From CAZFQD01 sp964520885 (GTDB lineage Bacteria > Bacillota > Clostridia > Oscillospirales > SIG519): 10,589 bases of DNA. Location of the stretch: positions 1 to 10,589 of the forward strand of contig CAZFQD010000080.1 of assembly GCA_964520885.1 (NCBI GenBank). Reading direction: 5' to 3'. The position numbers and the translations under genes are program-made. The notes beneath the pieces were generated by a model that saw only the letters and a list, made by a program, of their open reading frames with translations, had not been told where the DNA came from and made no database searches. How positions within the stretch are numbered: position 1 is the stretch's first letter; each line of letters begins with the position of its first letter. Shown here one piece after another: positions 6,786 through 10,589 of this stretch.

Positions 6786-6836
6786 TTAAATAACCACCTT
6801 CATATTTTATTAAATTATATTGTTAATTCTTAATCA
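6786..6836 (-). repeat. Conserved MORN inter-gene spacer, copy 2 of 3
   Basis: Read on the - strand, it runs from the TGA of the preceding gene through ATTAACAATATAATTTAATA to AAATATGAAGGTGGTTATTT just before the next ATG. It matches the 7428-7482 spacer closely. The end reads Y-E-G-G-Y-L-N-G in one frame, a relic MORN repeat that continues as E-F-N-G-Q-G-K in a frame different from the one now used by the downstream gene. Confidence 0.7.
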
Positions 6837-7427
6837 TTTTACCATTTCATCATTTGCCCAATTACCATCATATAGCACCTTTCCGTTTTCATCATAAAAT
6901 TTACCTTGACCTGACATTTCGCCATTTAAATAATTGCCCTCATACCATAGTTTGCCATTTTCACTATATGCTTTACCTTGACCATTCCGTAAATCATTTA
7001 AATAACTGCCTTCATAACCTAACTGGCCATTTTCATAATATGTTTTCCCTTGACCTTCAAATTCGCCATTTAGAAGGTTGCCCTCATACAATAGTTCGCC
7101 ACTTTCCCAATATGCTTTTCCTTGCCCTGACCATTTACCATTTGTCCAATTACCTTCATACCATAAATCACCATTTTCCCTATATTCTTTTCCTTGCCCT
7201 GACGGTAAACTATTTAAATAACTGCCTTCATATTTTAAATTGCCATTTTCCCAATATGCTTTTCCATAACCTGACCGTAAACCATTCAAAAAACCGCCTT
7301 CATACCGTAACTGACCGTTTTCATAATAAGTTTTACCTTGCCCCGACCATTCATTATTTAAAAAACCACCTTCATAACCTAACTGACCGTTTTCATAATA
7401 TTGCTTTACCTTGCCCTGACTGTTCAT
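6834..7427 (-). CDS. MORN-repeat protein (MORN-only copy 1)
   Basis: A 197-residue protein of seven full 24-residue MORN-type units (such as YEGGFLNNEWSGQGKTYYEN) after a short leader MNSQGKVKQYYENGQLG and before the common C-terminal half repeat YDGNWANDEMVK. The leader matches the segment just after the membrane helix of the upstream SHOCT-MORN protein (NQVKQYYDNGNLK). This gene therefore looks like a copy that lost the N-terminal domain and membrane anchor and would be cytoplasmic. ATG 7427 has AAGGTGG about 11 bases upstream. In another frame the upstream bases read G-G-Y-L-N-N-E-Q-S-G-Q-G-K, a relic MORN unit. Function unknown; probably a scaffold or interaction protein. Confidence 0.8.
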   Translation of the reverse strand: MNSQGKVKQYYENGQLGYEGGFLNNEWSGQGKTYYENGQLRYEGGFLNGLRSGYGKAYWENGNLKYEGSYLNSLPSGQGKEYRENGDLWYEGNWTNGKWSGQGKAYWESGELLYEGNLLNGEFEGQGKTYYENGQLGYEGSYLNDLRNGQGKAYSENGKLWYEGNYLNGEMSGQGKFYDENGKVLYDGNWANDEMVK

Positions 7428-7482
7428 TATTTAAATAACCACCTTAATATTTTATTTAATTATATTGTTAATTTCTCAATCA
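7428..7482 (-). repeat. Conserved MORN inter-gene spacer, copy 1 of 3
   Basis: On the - strand it begins at the TGA of the preceding frame, continues TTGAGAAATTAACAATATAA and ends AAGGTGGTTATTTAAATA before ATG 7427. Near-identity with the spacer at 6786-6836 shows that the downstream genes arose by duplication of a unit that included the spacer. Confidence 0.7.
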
Positions 7483-7812
7483 GTTTGCCCTTTCACCATT
7501 TATCCAATTACCAGAATAGAGCAATTTGCCATTTGTATCATATAATTTCCCTTGACCTGAAAATTTATCATTTAAAAAACCACCATCATAAAATAGTTCG
7601 CCATTGTCCCGATACATTTTTCCTTGACCTGACATTTCACCATTTAAAAAACTACCCTCATAAAATAGTTCGCCATTGTCCCAATACATTTTTCCTTGAC
7701 CTGACTTTTTACCATTTAAAAAACCACCATCATACAACAATGTGCCATTTTCATCATTATCATACAGTTTTCCTTGACCTGACATTTCACCATTTAAAAA
7801 AACTACCTTCAT
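7480..7812 (-). pseudogene. 3' part of the SHOCT-MORN gene, separated by a frameshift
   Basis: A 110-codon frame continuing the MORN repeats of the upstream frame: FLNGEMSGQGKLYDND, three further full units of about 24 residues, one ending DTNGKLL, and the common C-terminal half repeat YSGNWINGERAN. It overlaps the upstream frame by 26 bases and is one base out of phase, because the poly-A tract at 7796-7802 has seven A residues where sibling repeats have six. Removing one base would give a single protein of about 263 residues from the TTG at 8272. The ATG at 7812 could in principle start translation, but no good ribosome binding site precedes it and it begins in mid-repeat. I treat it as the broken-off half of one gene, unless slippage restores the frame. 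Confidence 0.75.
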
Positions 7813-8272
7813 ACATCAATTGACCATTGTCCCGATACATTTTTCCTTGACCTGACATTTCACCATTTAAAAAACCACCATCATACAACAATGTGCCATT
7901 TTTATCATATGCTTTTCCTTGACCTGAAAATTTATTATTTAAAAAACCACCATCATACAACAATGTGCCATTTTCATCATTATCATACAGTTTTCCTTGA
8001 CCTGACCATTCACCATTTAAAAAACTACCTTCATACTTTAAATTACCATTGTCATAGTATTGTTTAACTTGATTTGCATTGTTTAACAAAAAAAAGCATA
8101 GTAAAGCTATTAATAAAATTGCTACTGAAGATATAATCAAAGGCTTTTTACCAAAACTTTTATTACTTAATATTTTAGTTTTAGAGTTTTCAAATTCAAC
8201 ATCATCAATTATTCCGTTTTCTTTCATCTCGGTTAACTCTTTAATTTTTTTTAGCATTTGAGTTTTATTCAA
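7787..8272 (-). CDS. SHOCT-like domain, membrane helix and MORN repeats (5' part of a frameshifted gene)
   Basis: Residues 5-36 (MLKKIKELTEMKENGIID then EFENSKTKIL) fit the SHOCT pattern of a short amphipathic oligomerisation or peptide-binding domain. GKKP and a hydrophobic helix (about 44-63) follow, then MORN-type repeats from about residue 76. By the positive-inside rule the SHOCT part is cytoplasmic and the MORN part outside, so this is probably a surface-exposed anchored protein. Translation ends early at EGSFFKW because of the A7 tract; sibling repeats read EGSFLNG. The start is probably TTG 8272, 8 bases after AGGGAG. A GTG at 8281, which would add 3 residues, overlaps that ribosome binding site. 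It is the first gene of the MORN group, and its promoter is at 8310-8338. Function unknown. Confidence 0.75.
   Translation of the reverse strand: MNKTQMLKKIKELTEMKENGIIDDVEFENSKTKILSNKSFGKKPLIISSVAILLIALLCFFLLNNANQVKQYYDNGNLKYEGSFLNGEWSGQGKLYDNDENGTLLYDGGFLNNKFSGQGKAYDKNGTLLYDGGFLNGEMSGQGKMYRDNGQLMYEGSFFKW
7796..7802. other. Poly-A tract (A7) that splits the SHOCT-MORN gene
   Basis: All comparable repeat copies in this gene read CATTTAAAAAACTACC or CATTTAAAAAACCACC with six A residues (+ strand); this one has seven. On the coding strand, TTTTTTA-AAT-GGT (F-L-N-G) becomes TTT-TTT-AAA-TGG-TGA (F-F-K-W-stop). It could be a real mutation, a slippage-prone switch or a sequencing indel. Confidence 0.85.
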
Positions 8273-8309
8273 TTTATTCACTCCCTTTATAGTAAATTAT
8301 TTCCCCTAA

Positions 8310-8345
8310 ACAATATCACTAAACAACAAAAAAGTCCATACTTTT
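8310..8345 (-). promoter_or_regulatory. Promoter and putative operator of the MORN gene group
   Basis: On the - strand: TGGACT (8338-8333), 17-base spacer, TATTGT (8315-8310), with TGA directly before the -10 as an extended element. The -35 lies inside AAAAGT-ATGG-ACTTTT (8345-8330), a perfect 6-bp dyad with a 4-base centre. The 18-base string AAAAGTATGGACTTTTTT is identical in front of the leucine-rich repeat gene at 9320-9303. The predicted transcript leader is about 30 bases. Confidence 0.7.
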
Positions 8346-8475
8346 ACAAAAATTCCTTTAATAATTTCCAATATTTTCTAATAATTTATAGTATTACGCT
8401 GTATTATTCATTTTTTCATACTGCTAACAAGCTAAAATACTAAGTTTTACTAATGGGTTAAATAGGGGGGCATTC

Positions 8476-8602
8476 CAAGCTAAATTCGCCTTACGGCGAG
8501 CTAAATTTTGCACCGCAAAGCTAAATGTGCTTTGCACGCTAAATTGTCTGCGGACAGCTAAAAGACGAATTTAATTTCATACAACTTGTTGTATATCATA
8601 TG
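8476..8602. repeat. Hairpin array, copy B (GCTAAA spacers plus a family 1 module)
   Basis: Palindromes TCGCC-TTAC-GGCGA (8486-8499), TTTGC-ACC-GCAAA (8507-8519), GTGC-TTT-GCAC and TGTC-TGCG-GACA are each followed by GCTAAA. Bases 8523-8577 match 5978-6032 with one mismatch, and 8574-8602 match 5895-5923 exactly (29 bases). The order of the two matching blocks is swapped compared with copy A, so modules have been shuffled. The rest of the gap from 8346 to 8475 is AT-rich and I see no gene in it. Confidence 0.75.
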
Positions 8603-8617
8603 TATATCACTAACCAC

Positions 8618-8652
8618 AAAAAAACTCTTAACCTTATGTTTAAGGTTAGGAG
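8618..8652 (-). terminator. Intrinsic terminator of the leucine-rich repeat gene
   Basis: On the - strand, CTCCTAACCTTA (8652-8641) pairs with TAAGGTTAAGAG (8636-8625), 11 of 12 bases, around a 4-base loop, followed by seven T residues (8624-8618). It starts 17 bases after the stop codon. Confidence 0.85.
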
Positions 8653-8669
8653 CTTAAAATTTAATTTAA

Positions 8670-9251
8670 TTAACTAATTATTTCACATCTTAATCCATTT
8701 TCTATTGCATATTTTTCAGTGCAAGAGTTTTTGTAACATTTAACTATCAAAATTGAAGAGCAATTTTTAAAAACATCATCTCCAATACTTACAACGCTTT
8801 CGGGTATTGTGATGCTGTTTAAAGATTTGCAATTTAAAAATGCTGCTCTACCTATTCTTGTAACTTTGTTTGGTATTATAATGCTCTTTAATAAAAAACA
8901 ATTAGGAAAAGAAAGTTCTCCAATGCTTGAAATATTATTTGGTAATATTATGCTTTTTAATGAACTGCAAGTCTCAAAGGTTCTAAAACTAATTCTTGTT
9001 ATAGTATCAGGAATATTGACACTTACAAGTGATGTGCAATTTGAAAATGCTCCATAGCCAAGTCGCGTAATACTATCAGGTATAGTTACACTTGTAAGGG
9101 AAGTACAATCTAAAAAAGCCTCATCTCCAATAGTTGTAACCTCTACACCATCAATTGCCTCCGGAATAACAAGTTTTGTTGGTTTTCCTTCAATGCCGGT
9201 TATTGTTCCTGTGGTTGCTTGAAATATATAATTTGTAATGAAATCAAACAC
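8670..9251 (-). CDS. BspA-type leucine-rich repeat (LRR_5) protein
   Basis: A 193-residue protein consisting of an N-terminal cap (TITGIEGKPTKLVIPEAIDG), about five 23-residue BspA-like repeats of the form IGDEAFLDCTSLTSVTIPDS, and the usual C-terminal cap with a Cys-rich turn (CYKNSCTEKYAIENGL). Such domains mediate protein-protein contact and in many gut bacteria sit on secreted surface proteins. Here there is no signal peptide, membrane helix or cell-wall sorting motif, so the product is either cytoplasmic or exported in an unrecognised way. GTG 9251 is preceded by AAAGGAGG (9268-9261) at 9 bases. Its promoter shares an 18-base element with the MORN gene promoter, and a good terminator follows it, so it forms a single-gene unit. 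It is divergent from the small membrane-protein gene at 9398. Confidence 0.88.
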   Translation of the reverse strand: MFDFITNYIFQATTGTITGIEGKPTKLVIPEAIDGVEVTTIGDEAFLDCTSLTSVTIPDSITRLGYGAFSNCTSLVSVNIPDTITRISFRTFETCSSLKSIILPNNISSIGELSFPNCFLLKSIIIPNKVTRIGRAAFLNCKSLNSITIPESVVSIGDDVFKNCSSILIVKCYKNSCTEKYAIENGLRCEIIS

Positions 9252-9284
9252 AATTGTTTTCCTCCTTTAGCATAGATTTTATTA

Positions 9285-9320
9285 ATTATATCACAATAGC
9301 ATAAAAAAGTCCATACTTTT
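9285..9320 (-). promoter_or_regulatory. Promoter and putative operator of the leucine-rich repeat gene
   Basis: On the - strand: TGGACT (9313-9308), 17-base spacer, TATAAT (9290-9285), with TGA before the -10. The -35 lies in the dyad AAAAGT-ATGG-ACTTTT (9320-9305), identical to the MORN promoter. Spacer length and extended -10 are also the same. Confidence 0.8.
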
Positions 9321-9397
9321 TGTAAAATAAATACATATTTATAAAATATATATGAATAAATAACTAATTTTATTAAATAATAAAAAAAAGGTAGCAT

Positions 9398-9736
9398 TTG
9401 AATAGAAAGTGTAGTAATATAATGAGCATTTTGAATTATGAATTTAATAGAGAAATAATAAAAGAGGAGCCTATTGGCATAAATCCAAATTTTGCTTTTG
9501 CCGATGAAATTATTTATGTTAAGGAATGGCTAATTACTATTTTGATTTTATGTATTCCTATTGTAAATATTGTTATGCCTTTTGTCTGGGCTTTTTCCAA
9601 AGGCGTAAAAAAAAGTAAACAGAATTTTTTTAAAGCTGTGCTTTGGTTTTTTGTTATATTAATTGGAACTGCTGTAATTTTAGGTTTATGTTTATATTTT
9701 GTATTTTCGTTAATATTGGTTAAAACGGGCAGTTAA
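9398..9736 (+). CDS. Small two-helix membrane protein, paralogue 1
   Basis: A 112-residue protein with a hydrophilic N terminus, then DEIIYVKEWL, a first membrane helix (about 45-66), a basic loop KKSKQNFFKA (71-80) and a second helix (about 80-107). It is clearly paralogous to the product of 9807-10133, sharing D-E-I-x-x-V-K-E-W-L, P-I-x-N-x-V and K-S-K-x-N-F-F-K-A. I recognise this as a recurring type of small Firmicutes membrane protein but know no function for it. The TTG at 9398 has AAAGGTAG at about 5 bases, which decides the start; ATG 9422 would give a length closer to the paralogue but has no good ribosome binding site. A weak hairpin surrounds the stop codon. It is divergent from the leucine-rich repeat gene. 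Confidence 0.75.
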   Translation: MNRKCSNIMSILNYEFNREIIKEEPIGINPNFAFADEIIYVKEWLITILILCIPIVNIVMPFVWAFSKGVKKSKQNFFKAVLWFFVILIGTAVILGLCLYFVFSLILVKTGS

Positions 9737-9746
9737 ACTGCTCTTT
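9727..9746 (+). terminator. Weak hairpin terminator after paralogue 1
   Basis: GGGCAGT (9727-9733) and ACTGCTC (9737-9743) form a 7-bp stem including one G-T pair; the TAA stop codon is exactly the 3-base loop. Only three T residues follow, so termination would be partial at best. Confidence 0.35.
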
Positions 9747-9748
9747 GC

Positions 9749-9777
9749 TTGACATTGTAAAAAAAAAGTGCTACACT
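9749..9777 (+). promoter_or_regulatory. Promoter of membrane protein paralogue 2
   Basis: TTGACA (9749-9754), 17-base spacer containing a run of nine A residues, TACACT (9772-9777) preceded by TGC, an extended -10. The start site would be near 9784, giving a leader of about 23 bases. It lies within the 70-base gap between the paralogues, so the second gene can be expressed on its own. Confidence 0.75.
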
Positions 9778-9806
9778 AAACATAAAAAAATGTTGGGGGA
9801 GATAAA

Positions 9807-10133
9807 GTGGAGGACAATAATCCTATTAGCATTTATAGACAAGTTGAAGACAATGAGAGCCCCATTACAGTCAATACAAAAGTGGCATTTAGAGATGAAA
9901 TTGTTTCTGTTAAGGAATGGCTTTCCATACTTATAATTTTGTTTTTTCCAATTATTAATGTGGTGTATGTTTTTGTAAGAGTTTTTTTTAAGACAAAGAA
10001 AAGCAAATCCAATTTTTTTAAGGCTTATTTGATTTTTTCGGCAATAGTTATAATTTGTTTAATTATTTTTGGACTAGTTGCATATTACTACGGAATACCT
10101 GTTTTTAGTAATATAATATATACTTTTAAATAA
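9807..10133 (+). CDS. Small two-helix membrane protein, paralogue 2
   Basis: A 108-residue paralogue of the preceding protein: acidic hydrophilic N terminus, DEIVSVKEWL, helix 1 (about 39-60), basic loop KTKKSKSNFFKA (62-73) and helix 2 (about 74-95), then a short tail. The helix-loop-helix arrangement puts the basic loop on the cytoplasmic side by the positive-inside rule, so both ends would be outside unless the N terminus stays in; topology is therefore uncertain. The start GTG 9807 follows GGGGAG at 5 bases. It has its own promoter and a strong terminator, forming a single-gene unit next to its duplicate. Function unknown. Confidence 0.78.
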   Translation: MEDNNPISIYRQVEDNESPITVNTKVAFRDEIVSVKEWLSILIILFFPIINVVYVFVRVFFKTKKSKSNFFKAYLIFSAIVIICLIIFGLVAYYYGIPVFSNIIYTFK

Positions 10134-10140
10134 TAAACGC

Positions 10141-10179
10141 AAGAGCATTAATCGTCAAACTGATTAATGCTCTTTTTTT
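10141..10179. terminator. Terminator shared by convergent genes
   Basis: AAGAGCATTAATC (10141-10153) and GATTAATGCTCTT (10162-10174) form a perfect 13-bp stem with an 8-base loop, and the T-run extends to 10179 on the + strand. It ends paralogue 2. The 3' end of the convergent small gene, including its stop codon (10150-10148), lies within the same stem; on that strand the T-run is poor. Confidence 0.9.
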
Positions 10180-10306
10180 CATCTTGTCTTATTTTCTTAA
10201 TGTCTTTTTTTTCATTTTCTTTAATCCTTGTGCGTGGGTTAATAGCCCACAATTTTCTAATGCTTTTCATAAGTTCAAAATTGGTTTTTAATTTTTTCTT
10301 TTTCAA
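10148..10306 (-). CDS. Small basic protein, 52 residues, of unknown function
   Basis: A short frame on the - strand begins at TTG 10306 with AAGGTGAG (10319-10312) 5 bases upstream and ends at TAA 10148. The product is Lys/Arg-rich: KKKKLKTNFELMKSIRK, then LWAINPRTRIKENEKKDIKK. The pattern K-S-I-R-K-x-W-x-x-N-P-x-T-R resembles short proteins I have seen annotated as hypothetical in Firmicutes, so I believe it is real, but I know no function. The high positive charge would allow nucleic-acid or ribosome binding; that is speculation. The last eight codons lie in the terminator hairpin shared with the convergent membrane protein gene. No convincing promoter was found upstream. Confidence 0.7.
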   Translation of the reverse strand: MKKKKLKTNFELMKSIRKLWAINPRTRIKENEKKDIKKIRQDEKKSINQFDD

Positions 10307-10340
10307 AATAACTCACCTTAATTCAATTAGATAAAAGTAA

Positions 10341-10496
10341 CTATTCAACCCCACCGTTCAAAAACTCAACAAAAAACAGGTTTGCCTGCGAACGCAAGCT
10401 TAATCCCCTCAAAAATATTTTTTGAGTTTTTGCGAAGTGTTGAAGTGTAGCTCTTAATATTAGCAAAATCCTTGCCACCACTCCCGACTTTGACAC
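10341..10496 (-). other. Cryptic open frame of 51 codons, uncertain
   Basis: From GTG 10496 to TAG 10341 the - strand is open (MSKSGVVARILL at the start, VEFLNGGVE at the end). There is no good ribosome binding site; AGGGGTG lies about 5 bases upstream but in a G-rich run. The overlapping frame is open from the window edge to TAA 10460 (42 codons, including WWQGFC at the end) and might be the tail of a gene beyond the window. Local hairpins CAGG-TTTG-CCTG (10377-10388) and CTCAAAAA-TAT-TTTTTGAG (10408-10426) suggest noncoding repeat DNA instead. I would not treat either frame as a gene without homologues. Confidence 0.25.
10408..10431 (+). terminator. Possible weak hairpin terminator
   Basis: CTCAAAAA (10408-10415) and TTTTTGAG (10419-10426) close a TAT loop and are followed by five T residues. 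The stem is almost entirely A-T pairs and no + strand gene is seen between here and the terminator at 10141-10179, so a role as terminator is doubtful. Confidence 0.25.
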
Positions 10497-10589
10497 TTGA
10501 CACCCCTAAAAGTCACTAAACAAGCCAAATTTGTCTTTAAAAAAAGCCGAGTTGCCCCCACCGCATATCTTTTTTGAAGTTTAAAGTGT

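Noticed and set aside
6170..7823. Long + strand open frames (207, 194 and 140 codons) rich in His, Leu and Tyr across the MORN region.
   Set aside because: They are the antisense of the MORN repeats. Their apparent repeats (such as HHLSNY and FHNI) mirror the 72-base DNA period, they lack ribosome binding sites, and the - strand frames carry the recognisable protein pattern.
8258..8443. 61-codon + strand frame upstream of the MORN genes.
   Set aside because: It runs antisense through the MORN start and promoter, in AT-rich DNA with no ribosome binding site.
9200..9397. 65-codon - strand frame overlapping the leucine-rich repeat start.
   Set aside because: It covers the promoter and operator of that gene in a different frame, and the leucine-rich repeat frame has the strong AAAGGAGG site.
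9745..9936. 63-codon + strand frame at the start of paralogue 2.
   Set aside because: It begins in the -35 region and overlaps paralogue 2 out of frame; paralogue 2 has conserved motifs and a proper start.

Overview
The window looks like a chromosome segment of a low-GC, Gram-positive-type anaerobe, most likely an uncultured member of the Clostridia. This rests on strongly AT-biased codons, AGGAGG-type ribosome binding sites, sigma-A-like promoters with TGn extended -10 boxes, a Firmicutes-style division gene order (ftsW, murG, murA, ftsQ, ftsZ, with no ftsA between ftsQ and ftsZ), a tRNA with encoded CCA, and BspA-type leucine-rich repeat and MORN proteins. The taxonomic placement is inference.

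Positions 1-5610 are the end of a division and cell-wall cluster on the + strand. The 3' part of ftsW/spoVE is followed by murG (lipid II synthesis), murA (first committed step of UDP-MurNAc synthesis), ftsQ/divIB and ftsZ. A promoter precedes ftsZ and a 12-bp hairpin closes the cluster. The gaps after ftsW, murG and murA carry short AATGAR-like simple repeats. FtsZ has a divergent C-terminal peptide. Next comes a free-standing tRNA-Gln(UUG) with its own strong promoter and an intrinsic terminator.

Positions 5800-9320 are an accessory island. Four MORN-repeat reading frames on the - strand (6225-8272) descend from one another by duplication. The promoter-proximal one encodes a SHOCT-like domain, a membrane helix and then MORN repeats; a one-base expansion of a poly-A tract (A7 instead of A6) splits it in two. 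The next two genes are MORN-only copies. Both sides of this array carry related blocks of short, perfect hairpins whose stems differ but whose spacers (TGATAT/ATATCA and GCTAAA/TTTAGC) are constant. Beyond the second block lies a BspA-like leucine-rich repeat gene, also on the - strand. The SHOCT-MORN gene and the leucine-rich repeat gene have near-identical promoters containing a shared dyad, AAAAGT-ATGG-ACTTTT, over the -35 box. They probably belong to one regulon.

Positions 9398-10306 hold two paralogous small two-helix membrane proteins on the + strand, the second with its own promoter, and a convergent 52-residue basic protein on the - strand. The stop codon of that small gene lies inside the shared terminator hairpin. 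The last 270 bases contain only hairpins and cryptic reading frames of doubtful status.

The first half works as one unit: MurA and MurG make precursor, FtsW polymerises it, and FtsQ and FtsZ organise the septum. The second half looks like a repeat-driven surface or interaction-protein island. Its biological role cannot be read from sequence alone.
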